In this document: positions 1 to 12,190 of the stretch, piece after piece
How positions within the stretch are numbered: position 1 is the first letter of the stretch
Layout: each line of letters opens with the position of its first letter
Assembly (NCBI GenBank): GCA_960531495.1
Contig: OY482863.1
Location: 186,001 to 250,000, forward strand
Source: Zeus faber
Taxonomy: Eukaryota > Chordata > Actinopteri > Zeiformes > Zeidae
DNA length: 64,000 nucleotides
Reading direction: 5' to 3'
Position numbers and translations under genes: made by a program
The notes under the pieces: model-generated
What the model was told of the DNA's origin: nothing
The model's input: the letters and a program-made list of their open reading frames with translations, nothing else
The model's database searches: none

Positions 1-1121
1 CAGTAAGATGCTTTATGATGTCATCATATTATTGACTATAAATGTACAGGTTCTGATTTAGAATGTCCATTTGGACTCTAGATATCTAGTATGCGGTGTA
101 GACTCTGTAGTGGTTCAACATTACAAACTATGCATTTAAGTATATATTTATGTACCTTATTACCTGGTTGATAGAAAAAGTAATCCACAAAAACTTGTGA
201 CCACGTCGAGTCGAATCTACTCAAATGTAGGACTGAGTAATGCATTGAAGATCCAGCAAAGCCATGATATGGTAATTACTCAGAGAAATACCACAACGTG
301 TTTCGTATTTCATGTAAACGTACAGTAACTTGAAAATGTAAATTCAAGGAAAAATGTCACCACTAAAATTACGTAAGTTTGACTACATTCGTAAACCTCC
401 ATAAATATGTCACTGTGACATGACCAGCCAATCGTACAGTGCACAGAAACAAAGATGTGACACAAACAGCCAATCGTACAGTGGTAGCGCCGGTGCCTCC
501 CCCGCTTAGCAGCACAAGCGGGGATGAGCCCCCCGGAGCTGACGCGGCTTATCTTCCTAAAACACAGATTTTGAACTGGAACTTGCACTCCTCCCAACCC
601 AAGCCCAACACAGCTCTGCAAAACAATGTATGTTAGAGAGAGTCCCTCGGTCCGCTCCAAATGCATCGTATATATATTCACAGAGTGCAGATTCGGGAAC
701 CTCGGAACCTCTGAAACCTGTAATACATACCTAACATGACGAAACATGAGCTTGTGTATTGCTGCCTGCAGTTATATTCATTATTATTAATATTATTATT
801 ATTATTATTATTATTAGTTATTTTGTTATTGTTATTTTGTTATATTGTTATTGTCTGGATCTTTAGTATTATTATTATTCTCCTTGCCATTTTTAGGGCT
901 AAAAGTGTCAACAACCGCTTGAACTACGAACATAGTTGAGGTGTCATTAGAACTGGGACATCACAGACATCTCACGGTTCATTATTCTTCCATATTGATC
1001 TACATTTGGAGCAGAAATTTGTGAAAAACCGACCAAATGTGACCAGAAGTAGCTAAACGTTCCTAAATTGCCGACAGGCCATGGTTTTAAAGCTTCCGGG
1101 CGGGTGGTGAAGCCAGATGAG
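1..1121. other. Left-edge non-coding sequence
   Basis: No supported gene. A 15-base string (GCCAATCGTACAGTG) occurs twice, at 427 and 469, 42 bases apart. A (TTA)n microsatellite lies at about 782-830. The longest open frames here have no recognisable motif and run into low-complexity sequence. Confidence 0.6.
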
Positions 1122-3250
1122 TTCTTCTTCTTCTTCGAGTCCTTTGCAATCTTAGATGTCATTCTGCCAGTATCTGGCGCAGGACACAGCTGATGGAGTC
1201 GGTTCAGCCAGGTCCTGGGGGTTCCACTGGGGGGCGTCGTCACATTCCAGCAGGTGGGACATTGTCTGTACTGCGTCACAGCCACATGTGTCTTCTGTGT
1301 GGTAGTTCCATGTCTTCAACAGTGCTTTGCACCTCCCCTGCTCCACCCGCGGTCTGTTGAGGGTCTTCCGTGGCGATAGTGGTGCCGCCCCTAGCGGTCG
1401 CCTGCGCCGCCGCTCCTCTATTCACATTCACATGCCACTTTAAGTCACATGCCACTTTAATGCACATATCTGTATATACATAGGCATATTCCCTCTATCT
1501 ATTCCATTTTATTTATTTTTATTTTTATTGTATTTTATTCTATATATTTTTATTTTATTCTATAAGTATTCAACTTACTGTATTACGTTTTAGGAGTCAG
1601 TTAGTCGGCCTATTAGAAATATTTTTTTTTATTTATTTTTTTTCCTAGGACATATTGTGTGCTGAAAGTATCACCGGTTGCATTACATTTCACTGCATAT
1701 ATGTATGAAAGTATGTATATGTATGTGACAAATAAAAATCTTGAATCTTGAATCTTGAATCCAGGTCGGCCATGGGAGGTCTTGTCCGCTGGCGAGGCAT
1801 TCAGTTGGTGTTATTCCTCTCTCCATCCATTCTTGGGCTCGGGTGTTGAGTTGGTGCCATTCAACACTCCAGATGTTGGTCCGTGCTGTTTCTTTGGTGG
1901 GCTGGAGAGGGGGGACTGAGTGCAGGAAACTGGCTCTGGATTTCAGTCTGGATGGGGGTGCTGTATGTCCGTACAGGGGGCGCCTCATGTCAGACTCCTG
2001 TGCTCTCCGCTCATCTTGGGCGACGGTGGAACGTCTGATGTGAAGGGGAGCAATGCCGGCTATTGCATAGAGGCACGGGACTAGCGTTGTCTTTATGCAG
2101 CCTGTGATGATGCGGCAGGTGTCGTTGAGGGCCGTGTCCACCAGTTTGGTGCGGTGGGAGCGGCTCCAGCTTGAACATGCATACTCAGCTGTGGAGAAGC
2201 ACAGGGCTAGGGCCGTTGCACGGATGGTTGGTGGATCAGCACCCCACTTTGACTTGACCAGTTTGCGCAGGATGTTATTGCGGGTGTTGACCTTGGTTTT
2301 GGTGTTCTGAAGGTGGGTTTTGAAAGAGAGTGTCCTGTCGAATGTGACTCCAAGGTACACAGGATGGGGATGGTTCAAGAGTTTGTGGCCATCCCATGAG
2401 ATGCTCAGTTCTTTTCCTGCGTCTCGGTTTTTCAGATGGAAACTGCATAGCTGGGTTTTTGATGGGTTGGGTTTCAAGTGGATATTATTGTAGTAGGTGG
2501 ACATCTCTTTGAGAGCACTTTCCAGGACGGGTTCGATTTTATGGAAGCTCTCTTGTTGGGTGGTGATGCAGAGGTCATCAGCATAGATGAAGCGGCGGCA
2601 TTGTGGGGGGAGTGGTTGGTCGTTGGTGTAGATGTTGAAGAGGAGAGGGGCCAGTACACTGCCTTGTGGTAGGCCATTCTTTTGGGCTTTCCATTTGCTC
2701 TTCTTGTCGTTAAGTTGAACGAAGAAGCGCCGGTTGTTGAGGAGACTTTTTATGACTTGGCAGAGGTCGAGGTCGCCGGTCATGTCCAAAAGTTTCCTGA
2801 TCATGGCGCGGTGCTGGACAGTGTCATAGGCAGCGGTGAGGTCTATGAAAGCTGCTCCGGTGATGACTTTGCACTCAAAACCATCCTCAATGTGTTGAGG
2901 ATGGTTTTGTGGGTGGGGATTGGATGTGGGTGAGGTTCAGTAGCTGCCCAGCACAGGAGCGGCCAGGACGAGACCGGCTTGATCTTTAGTGAGCTTGGAG
3001 TCTATAAGTGGTGTTAGGCGTTGGAGTAATAGCTTCTCATAGAGCTTATAGGTTATGCAGAGGAGGGAAATCGGTCTGTAGCTCTTTGGTGATGATGGGT
3101 CCTTTCCGTGTTTGGGGATAGCGACAGTCTTGGCTTTTCTCCATACTGGTGGGATGGTTCCAGCCAGCCAGATGCGTTTGTGGAGTAAGTCGCTTTGTGA
3201 CATCAGCATCCAATTTGTTATATATTTGCAGGTTGATAGTCGTCAAGCAT
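1122..3250 (-). mobile_element. GAA-tailed LINE, copy A, 5'-truncated and interrupted
   Basis: This is a non-LTR retrotransposon coding for a reverse transcriptase. Read on the minus strand it begins in the RT fingers (KSYRPISLLC near 3090), continues through FIDLTAAYDTV near 2850, NGLPQGSVLAPLLFNIYTND near 2670 and the catalytic FIYADD near 2590, then a thumb-like region with YLGVTFDRTLSFKTHL. A C-terminal cysteine/histidine knuckle (CGCDAVQTMSHLLEC) follows at about 1285-1240. The element ends in a short (GAA)n tail at 1122-1136. The endonuclease half is missing, so the 5' end is truncated near 3250. The frame shifts between the 3209-2937 and 2804-1760 segments, and the ORF is split by a foreign insertion at 1371-1760. 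The RT resembles I/jockey-type LINEs; the exact clade is not assigned. Copies B (37963) and C (47597) are the same family. Confidence 0.88.
1371..1760 (+). mobile_element. Mini-derivative of the Rex1-like LINE: 5' head fused to 3' UTR
   Basis: The first 45 or so bases match the extreme 5' end of the full-length LINE at 32971-36483 (compare GTCGCCTGCGCCG here and there). They join directly to that LINE's 3' UTR (CACATGCCACTTTAA, TATGTATGAAAGTATGTATA) and end in a (CTTGAAT)n tail. Head and tail share orientation, so about 3.1 kb of coding sequence is absent. No AG precedes the downstream part in the full-length copy, while a short CTC microhomology spans the junction; this favours deletion or template switching over splicing. 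It sits inside GAA-tailed LINE copy A, whose reading frame resumes on both sides (PWPTW, then KTLNRPRV). Left border is known to within a few bases. Confidence 0.82.
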
Positions 3251-3856
3251 TTTCAGGATTTTAAGAAGTCATAAGATTCAAGATTTTTTATTTGATAGAT
3301 AGATTTGATAGATAGATACAAACTGTAGGAGTCCATGATGAGTTTCATGGATTCATAGCCCCTCAGAAAACTAGGACTCTGAAAGCTATAAATAATCACA
3401 GAAAGTCGTAAATGCGTCATTACGTCACAACATCATCATCATCATTGTCTGACATTGCAACAAACGGTCACCTGTCCGTCACTGCATCATCATTGCACGA
3501 CAAAGCACACAAGAGAATTTTAGACACAAACTTCTGACATTCAAGCAGGTTATTAACTGTCCAAGCAGAAAGGAGAACACAGTGGATCACCCCCTTCCAC
3601 AAGCCGGATCTGAAAAATCTGTGCTGTTAGTTGTTGAATATCGCATGCCAGACTTATGCAAACAGGGAATTATCACTTGTGTTTGCCGTGGTGATTCTCA
3701 TCACCTCTAGTAGCTTGAGCGATGGAGGTCGAAAGTTAGCACAGGAAAAACACTTACTCATTTAATTTTTCATTTACTAATTCCATTTCTGTAAATATCA
3801 ACATTTTTGAAAATATTAACATTTTTGCAAACACTTTTCTTTTGTAAATATATATA
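3251..3856. other. Non-coding, with a short LINE-tail relic
   Basis: No gene is seen. At about 3277-3298 there is a short match to the reverse complement of the (CTTGAAT)n-tailed LINE end, followed at once by GATA repeats (about 3296-3322). A CATCAT run lies at about 3430-3445. Confidence 0.5.
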
Positions 3857-4379
3857 CAGTGGTACCTCAACTTACGACTGCATCTACTTACCTTTAATCC
3901 AAGATACGAGTGGCGATAATTGCGAAAATTTGTATCGACTTGCGACCGACTGCTCCAAGATACCACCGTGGAAATTTGCAGTTGGCACATCGGCGGCCAG
4001 TCAGCAGCCAGTCAGCAGCCATTCAGCAGCCAGTCAGTCAGCAGTCAGTCAGTCAGCAGCCAGTCAGCAGTCAGTCACCAGCCAGTCAGTCAGCCAGCAG
4101 CCAGTCAGCAGTCAGTCAGCAGCCATTCAGCGGCGACCTACATGGTGTGTGGACGTAGTTCATAGCTTATCGATATTTTTTTCATATTTACTGTTTGTGG
4201 TGTATTTTGTTTATTTCCACCCTTCATGATTTTTGATTTATATGGGAAAAATTACTTCGACATTCGACTGTTTTAACATATGACCATTCTCATAGAATGA
4301 ATTTCAGTCGTCATACGACTGTTTTAACATACGACCATTCTCATAGAACGAATTACAGTCGTAAGTCGAGGAACTACTG
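3857..4379. mobile_element. Mariner-like MITE with an internal minisatellite
   Basis: The ends are 24-base terminal inverted repeats: CAGTGGTACCTCAACTTACG on the left and CAGTAGTTCCTCGACTTACG read inward from the right, with a few mismatches. Both flanks are TA-rich, so a TA target duplication is possible but cannot be proved. About 523 bases, too short for a transposase. The interior holds a CAGTCAGCAG-type minisatellite (about 4000-4133) and two direct repeats of about 55 bases near the right end (from 4260 and 4315). It is probably a non-autonomous Tc1/mariner-group element; the exact family is unconfirmed. Confidence 0.72.
4000..4133. repeat. CAGTCAGCAG minisatellite inside the MITE
   Basis: Tandem variants of CAGTCAGCAG and CAGCCAGTCAG. 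All three forward frames are open and give Ser/Gln-rich strings, a consequence of the repeat rather than evidence of coding. Confidence 0.85.
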
Positions 4380-6107
4380 CGTGTGTGTATATATATATAT
4401 ATATAGTAAATATCTATTTTCACTTAAAGCACTTATCACTAAAGCAACAGAACATTTCTGTTAAATTACTATTACATGTACATTATAATTTTGCTTTTTT
4501 CTTGCATTTAGTATTATTGGCTTGAAGATTAAGCATTTAATTGCTGATGTGACACTGGCTGTACTGCAGAGAATTTAGCAAGCACATACTCTATAGACAT
4601 ATAGCATACATCACTTTTTCTGGTCCTTCTCTTGCCAAAATCAGATATCGGTCAAAAATGAATTACGGTAATTCTGAAATTAATAGTCTGGAATGCCATA
4701 GGAAAAAAAAAAAGAAATTCTATCTAAAGAAAAACAAACAAACATTTACTGGCAGCATAACATTTCTCCGGAAAGAGTCATAAACCACAAGCTAATTAAG
4801 CCTCTCTTATCAAGCTGCGTTAATAAACGATGCGAGGAAAATGGGTTTCAAACTGCGATGGACCTTAACGAGGTTACGGAGATTTAGGGAGGTCTGTAAA
4901 ACAATTTGTGAGTAGTTATCATTCATCACCTAATGAGCCGAAAAAAATTACCTACCAGTTTTGTTGGCTAATTGTTTGATCTAAACCAACATGAGAAATC
5001 TCCCAGCATTGTTATTGTTTTTTGAATTTGTGTTTTTTTTTCTCAATAATTAAGGAATATAAGGAGATGCAGTCTTTCTTGCATTTGTGAAAGAACGTAT
5101 TTAAATAAAACAAACACGGAAATAATTCAGTATGACACAAACAATAACAATTTTATTGACTCATGAGAAGACAAAGATATCTACAGTGACATGGCTGGCT
5201 TGGAATTATGGGCGATTTATGGGTTCGGTAATATGTATACATAGATATACTGCATTGTGCATGAAAATAAATCAAAATACAAACATACAATAAACATGCC
5301 TTTTGATAAAAATAGTTTTTTTACAAAAAAATTTACATTCTATACAACAGTTGTCAGCGAGAGTTGGATCGCAGCTGAAACTGAAACTAATGTACCAGGA
5401 AGTTAATCCTCCATTTAGTGTGTTTTATTTTAATTATTATTTCATTAAGTCTGTTTTAATATACTGAGTTAAAATAATGACAAGGACTATTTTCAAGGGA
5501 AAACCAAACAAAAAATGACGAAAGAATTATTTGGAGTGTTGGATTTGAAAGAAAAAGTAAAAAAGAAATACAAATCTTGAATGCCCAGATTAAATAATAA
5601 TGGTTTTATTTATAAACAATGAGATTTTTAAAAGTTTAGCAAAAAAAAAAATCTTGACACATCACCAACAGTTCAAAATAAACAACAGGCTACCAGCGAT
5701 AAAAGTTGAACATGTAGCAGAGTAGCAGTCGTTCCCACGACAATATTTTAATGTTTAAGTGTGTACAAAAAAAGTGCTAAATATTACCAATAACCATTAA
5801 CCAGATACCGCACTCCATCTCAATGAGCTTTGGAAAAAAACAAATATTTAAATCCATGGGGTGGATGTGATGTATTTGAATTCTAAAGCCAGGTTTACAC
5901 CGTATCCGACAACAAACAAACCTGGAAGTCCCTTCATCCCTCGGGAAAGTCGAATTCAGCATGCGAAAAAACACTACAATAAGCCCTGCCCCCTCCGCAG
6001 TAAGCCCCGCCCCTTCTGCGGTGCAAGACAGGAGCTGTTTCGGAAGTCATGTCAACCAAGTTTTTTATTGGAACTGGGCTCAAAACGAGTAAATAAGCCA
6101 CATACTG
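4380..6107. other. AT-rich non-coding stretch
   Basis: A short (TA)n tract lies at 4387-4406. Beyond that I see no gene, no tandem array and no recognisable mobile element. Confidence 0.5.
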
Positions 6108-6157
6108 TGTATATATATATATATATATGTGTATATATATATATGTGTATATATATA

Positions 6158-6249
<92 letters not shown>

Positions 6250-6296
6250 TATATATACATACACATATACATAAATATATGTGTATGTATATATAC

Positions 6297-6357
<61 letters not shown>

Positions 6358-6408
6358 TATATATATATACATACACATATACATAAATATATGTGTGTGT
6401 ATATATAC

Positions 6409-6476
<68 letters not shown>
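6108..6476. repeat. Giant (AT)n tract with CACATATA interruptions
   Basis: About 370 bases of nearly pure TA dinucleotides broken by short CACATATA/TATGTGTA variants. A motif of about 40 bases around ATACATAAATATATGTGT appears twice (near 6266 and 6380), suggesting internal duplication. All overlapping Tyr/Ile open frames are artefacts. Such tracts can form cruciforms and are often misassembled. Confidence 0.95.
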
Positions 6477-6479
<3 letters not shown>

Positions 6480-7737
6480 CACACACATTTTTTATACAGT
6501 TTATATATAATACTGACATGATTAACATTAACCTTGCTAGGGCCTGATCCAACTGTCGGATGTGTTTTTGGAATCTGTGTAAAGCCTGCTCAAGACTCCC
6601 AAACTCTCCACCTTCTCCACCACCTGTGCTTCTGACATGTTAAATATACACATGTTTAATATTAAATATTGTCAAAATACAAAATAAGACTTAACTCTGG
6701 GTAAACATGACATGAATGAATGATTCATTACTGTATTTATTTTATTTTTTCCAGGTGGTCCATTCACAGAAATGACTGAGGTGACAGAACCATTAATATT
6801 TCAGGACGCACACACACATACACACACAAGCATGCACCCACACGCAGATACACACGCGCACACACCCATACACGCACACGTTGCAGGGGATGCTTGGAGG
6901 GGTTTTTTCATAAGTCTTTCCAAAACAACGTTTAATCTCTCTTCCTGCCAAGACAAAGGTGGCGATTGTGAGAGAAAAATGCAAACGATCAACTATTTGA
7001 ATGAGGACAAACGCCTCTACCTGTAGAGGGGGGGTTTAAAACATTGCCTCTTTGTTTCCAGGAGCCCCCCAGAGTTTATGTAAAGAGAAATGTTCTTTCT
7101 CTTTACAATGTAAATTCTAACATTGAAGAACCAGATCACATTTCGTCCTGTTCACCTTGTATGGAGATGAAGAATAACCACAGGGGATCCTGGAGGTGCA
7201 CTGTAAGGGATTGTAATCCGTGTCTGCCAGGTGAAGTTTACAATTAGCTGTGAATTCACTGTTTGAGGGTGACACCTAGGGAGACAGGTGAGGGGCACAG
7301 TCTTGTAAATGACTTCTGACCCAAGCCACACCCTCTGTTTTAGTATTAACCCCTTTTCATCAGAAATAACATCAGACTGGTCAGAACACTGCTTCGGAGC
7401 AGTACTGAATCTTTCTCTTTATTCTGCAGAATAAATATCTTGAATATTCTAGCGGGCAGATTAACATCAACGCCACGGGGAGAGCAGGTGGAGAGAAGGT
7501 GAGAGAGATGGAGAGAGCGGGACAGAGAGAGAGTTTTACATTTAAATTGTAGTTGTAGTTGTAATTGTAATTGTTGTGGTTTTAGTTGTAATTGTAGTAT
7601 TACAATTTGTTATCTTAATTTATATGTATGATATACATATACTGTATATATATATATATATATATATTAAAATGTGTAAATGTATCTGTTTTAATTTTAT
7701 ACTTATCTACCTGTTCTTATCTGATCATAATTCACAC

Positions 7738-7779
<42 letters not shown>

Positions 7780-8325
7780 TACCAGCAATGCTTAAAAATG
7801 TTCTACTCTTTTAATTTAGGTAACCTTCACAAATTTGTGTATATATATTTGGACTGCAGCATTTACATTTTTAGTTTTACTTTTTATTTTTTGTTTACCA
7901 TTTACTTTGGCAATGTCAACGTATTTCACATCACGTTAATATAAAGCGTTGTGAATTGAATTGTGACAGAGAGAGAGAGAAAGAGAGAGAGAGTTGGTTG
8001 CCAGCCTTTGCTGTCCCCCACAGGACGTATCCCCCCTACCCCTCCCCATCCCTTGCCATATTTTTGGGATCCTTTTGGGAACACCTGATGGAGCAGCTGG
8101 GCAATAAATGGATAAATTGGGAGGAAGTGGCACGCTCACATTTCTCAGTTTGAGTCCAGAAAGGAGCAGAGCACGATGTCAGGTTTACCATTTAAAGACT
8201 TAAAACTGTGTATTTCCATTTCCAATAATTAATAAAAAATAAGTGCAAAAACATGTAAAAATGTCCTCAACATGAATGCTCCATTTCTAGTTTTTCTTAA
8301 AGTGATAAAATAAATCCTTTTCAGT
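6477..8325. other. Non-coding with microsatellites and a repeat tail
   Basis: Contains a CACA-rich tract (about 6807-6880), (TA)n tracts (about 7640-7668 and 7737-7780) and a (GA)n tract (7967-7995). At about 7930-7965 AAGCGTTGTGAATTGAATTG resembles the 3' end of a fish SINE or LINE. No gene is supported. Confidence 0.55.
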
Positions 8326-10572
8326 CAGGGATGCACCGATTTTCACAATTTTTGGAGTGCCGAGACCCAAAGTTGTAAGTTTGGACTGATACTGTACTAA
8401 TACTGGGCACCAATGAGCCATTGGCAATCAATTAATAAATGTATTTGTTAAAGGTGACCTATTATGAAAAACTCACTTTTTCAGTGCTGTTGCACATACA
8501 TATGTGACCAACCGCAGCAAAACCCGCTTTGTCACGCATTTCTAAAATGGGCGGAAAAAAGTTTTGACAAGGAAAATTTGAATTTTTCCAGATTTGTGTT
8601 CCCTTGTGCGGGTTTTTTTTATCTCTCAATATATTTTCAAAACCAAGTTTGATTTATAAATAGTGAAAACATGTTAAACCGTGGAGTTAAATATTCCCAT
8701 TTGATGACATAGGGAAACACAGTGCACTCACGGAGACGCTGAACACCGCTGAACAACACTGATCGATGGTTTCCTTAAAAGAGACCGTCAAGGTGAAGAT
8801 CATTCCTCCATATTCCATGTGATGAAAAAGTCTCAATGTGAAACCGTTTTGATAGAGTTCAACCTTTAAATCTTACTACTTTTACACACATAGACATTAT
8901 TGTGTAGGGGGCATATACCAACGAAGTAGTAGTAATGACGTCACTTCCGTAAACAAGAGGCGAGAATCAGGCTTCACTTGTCCGTGAAAACTTTAATCTC
9001 TGTGTTGTTATGGATTAGGAGAAGCGTGTACTGGATTTCATTTCCGTGATGATGGTCAGCTCTCCGACAGCGACGCTGAATCTGATACTGGCGTTATTCC
9101 GGACTTGGAGAATATTTTAAACAGCAAACAGGATTTCAACCTGAATGTGATGATGAAACTGAATATTTTCAAGAACCACCGGAGGAAGTCCGTTGTTGTT
9201 ACAACGGAAGAAGTTGATGGCGTGATGAAATCCGTTGAGTTTGGTGATGCAGATTATGAACAAGTAGCAATGGACAAAATTCTCACGTTTACCTGCAAAA
9301 GCAGCCAGGGGCCAAAAGAAAATGAAAAGAGGCCCCAAACAGGCTCTCAGGGTATAGCTGGGTTAGGGTTGGGGTTAGCCCACATAATAACTCCATGAAC
9401 TTTGAAGATATTTGGCATACGCACATTTATATATTAAACGACACACCGAGGCTGATATACAGACTAATATTACTGATAGACTCGACATTTTGTTGTATTG
9501 TCCGCACTTTTAAACTCCCAAATAATTCCTCTTATATAAAACATGTATATTGTTACTGTTAAATAAAAGCTTTTATTTTAAAACAAAAGATGTGTGTCGA
9601 CGACGCTGTTCAACATTCCTTCAAAGCACAAGAACAATGCAGCGATTGCCCTATTCAGCACGGTGTCAAATCCCCATTAAGCAGGGTGTCAAGTCTCCAT
9701 TCAGCAGGGTGTCAAGTGGCCATCTGACAAGTAGCCATGCGGCTTTGTTGGTCCTCCACACATTTGCATTCTTGGAGCTGGCTGAATGAAGTTGAGTGTG
9801 GGGGGAAACTTTGAAGGTGATTATCTCAGGAACACAGTTTGCCACACCCTTGTCATTAACAAGTCATAGCTTTAAAAATAATTGCTTGAGTTGCACAAGT
9901 GAAACCTTGTTTTGAAGCTCTGATTCTTTACTTTTAAATGATGTGAGAAAAAAAAAGTCAAAAGCCATCAAATGTACCTAAAGTCTACGGTGGGTCACAT
10001 ACGATTTTCTGCTCTGATGTTTCTACTAACATGATTCAACAAGCCATTCCGATTTGTGTCTCCTTCCTACGTCAAGTGGACACTCATAAAAATTAGAATG
10101 GTTCCCCATCTGAGGAACTCCACCCATGGCTGTAGAACTGCCAAATTCCACATGGGAACTGCTCTGCTGGCTGCACAGATGAGCACACATCTTTTAAAAG
10201 AAAGAGGAATTAATTAAACTGTCCATGACAAAACTGCAGATGATGGTAACATAAGTATTTAAAAAATAATACTGCCGGGTTTATTAAAAAAAAAAAAAAA
10301 AATTAAAAGTATGCGGTATGTGGTATGAGACTGTATACTCTAGCCTGAGCCGCCCGATCCACTGCACGTTTCTCCAAACAAAACCACAAAATGTATTAGT
10401 GGATATTTGCTGAAATCGTATTTAATCTTGTCATCTGACTGATATCTGATATCCGTATCAGTATTGGTATTGGTGTCGGTATCAGTATTGATATTGTATT
10501 AGTGTTGGTACTGGTATCAGTATTGATATCAGTATTGGTAATGATATCAGCTTCAGTATCGGTGCATCCCTG
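8326..10572. mobile_element. hAT-like DNA transposon remnant
   Basis: The two ends carry perfect 15-base inverted repeats, CAGGGATGCACCGAT at 8326 and its reverse complement ending at 10572. The right subterminal region is full of TATCAGTATTGGTA-type motifs, as is common in vertebrate hAT elements. The flanking 8-mers TTTTCAGT and CTTTGTAT agree only partly, so an 8 bp target duplication is weak. No hAT transposase is recognised inside. Instead a second, TTAA-associated element starts at about 8447. The interior also has a 23-base tandem triplet at about 9655-9722 (AGCAGGGTGTCAAGT). Confidence 0.66.
8447..9400 (+). mobile_element. TTAA-type (Kolobok-like) element with ORF relic
   Basis: Starts TTAAAGGTGACCTATTATG, which resembles TTAA-duplicating Kolobok-type elements of fish. 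About 600 bases (8460-9040) are shared in inverted orientation with 29985-30590. The downstream part has an open frame of 97 residues (9105-9398; MENILNSKQDFNLNV) with acidic sequence before it in the same frame. I do not recognise its family; it may be a relic of an element-encoded protein. No matching right-hand terminal repeat was found, so the end is uncertain. Confidence 0.5.
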
Positions 10573-10815
10573 CTTTGTATTACATCTTTAACACACCCAC
10601 TCACACTCTTTCAGAAACTGTACATGGTGTCAGTTACTTTTCAATAAAATCAAATAAAAACAGCTGCAAACAATGTGTGTGTGAGTTAGAACTCCAACCG
10701 ACGCATTGTGGAGGGACCTTGAACGCATCACGCTGAGTTTGTGACTCAGCAGATGACTTCTCTGGGCTCTTCGAAGTGTAAGTCGATGTCTTGAAATGCG
10801 AACGGAGATCCTCAC

Positions 10816-10866
10816 CGTCTCTTCCAGCTGATCAAGAGCTCTTACATTCGCGTCCCATCCGTCCAC
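10816..10866 (-). CDS. Candidate alternative 3' exon of ralyl (low confidence)
   Basis: On the minus strand a strong acceptor (TTGTCCCCCTGTCGCTCCAG) precedes a 51-base block reading VDGWDANVRALDQLEET, followed by a possible donor (ACG, then GTGAGG). A second possible donor (AAT, then GTAAGA) would give a 21-base exon. The block starts in phase 0, the phase in which the secure ralyl exon at 16963 ends. It is a GC-balanced island in AT-rich surroundings. The peptide matches nothing I know in RALYL, so it may be a species-specific end, part of the 3' UTR, another gene, or chance. Confidence 0.25.
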
Positions 10867-12016
10867 CTGGAGCGACAGGGGGACAATAAAAACAAATATA
10901 TATAAAAATATATAAAATGTGTATATATTATTAATTATTATTATTATTATTAATAATAAATACAGACATAAAATAAATCTATATATATATAATATATACA
11001 AAACATTTTTTGGATTATTGTTATTGATTTTATTTTCTCACAATCTTCAGTCATACAAAAATAAATGAATACATTTTAAATAAAGAAAAAACCTAAATGT
11101 GCCTCTAGTTTGCTAGATGCTTAAAAATAAAACCAAAACTCAAACCACATGAAAGGCTTTTCATATATCATATTTTCTCATCTTTGTCCAAATAATATAC
11201 AAAAAAAAATCTTCCAATACTGAAGGCTGTTCATCCCTATCCCAAATGAAACACCCATTTTAAAAATGCCAACATACATATTTATTAGCGTTCTACATTT
11301 TTGTTTTTGTATGAATTGGTTTCATTTTCATGTGAGGGACAGCAGGGTTTTAATATTAGAACATTAGAACATGTTGTCATGGATTTTGACACAATTTATA
11401 TTTGAACTAACACAGATTTTTGAATGAATATTTTCACTATTACAATCCATACACCACAATCTGTCGCAAGGCCTCGCGATCTCCCATTTGAGATCTCTGG
11501 TGTCCACCTTTGGGGGCCTAGCACCACATGTTGGGAACCGCCCGCTGCATTCCCCTCTTTCAGAACACAGTGGCTATTTATAATGGCAGAAATCTGAGGG
11601 GGATTAAGGAACTTAAATCCCCCGTCATCCCTTGAATGGCCCGGATGCGTATCCACAGTGTGAAGGAAGTTTCAGTCCGCTACTCTAATCCTCCTGAACT
11701 CCACGCACGGACCTTCTCCCCCAATCCCGCAGATTTTCCAGCTCTTTTAAATGCACGTCGCTTCTGAGGATGTTCTGCTTGCGGGCAGTCGGCTATGGGT
11801 GGAATGTTAAAAAGCAGAAGATGTATTGAGTAAGGGGAGGAAATGGAAAAAGCCAAGTGAAACATGAGGTTCGTTTCTGCGCAAAGCTAGATGTCTGTTT
11901 GGGCGGAGAGGAGGCTTCAGGTGGTAACGTTTAGTCCTTAAAAGGAGTCAACTGCTGTCAAATTATGTTTACACATGTTTTACATTTACCCCCTGAAAAT
12001 ATTCTCACCACGTGAC

Positions 12017-12190
12017 CAGGGCTTGATTTGCGCCGCATCCTGCCGTAACACGATCCGGGATCTGATTGGATCCGGCACCTCCTCAGAACAAGCAACAGTA
12101 TTTTCTATGGGGGCACTGCACAAAGCGTTGATGGCTTCACCCTTGTTTGGTTTCAGCACGGTTCCTGTTTCTCCAAACAAAATAAATAAA
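12017..12190 (+). mobile_element. Dispersed hAT-like end, copy 1
   Basis: Begins CAGGGCTTGATTTGCGCC and runs through GGATCCGGCACCTCC to TTTCTCCAAACAAAA. The same sequence, diverged, occurs inverted at 58280-58439. The CAGGG start suggests a hAT terminus; the family is not confirmed and no opposite end was found. Confidence 0.5.

Noticed and set aside
310-747. 145-residue minus-strand frame
   Set aside because: No splice sites, start context or recognisable motif, and it crosses a short direct repeat.
6052-6552. Long Tyr/Ile open frames on both strands
   Set aside because: They are translations of the (AT)n tract in every frame.
9361-9378. Telomere-like GGGTTAGGGTTGGGGTTAG
   Set aside because: Too short and imperfect, and inside a transposon remnant; not treated as a telomere relic.
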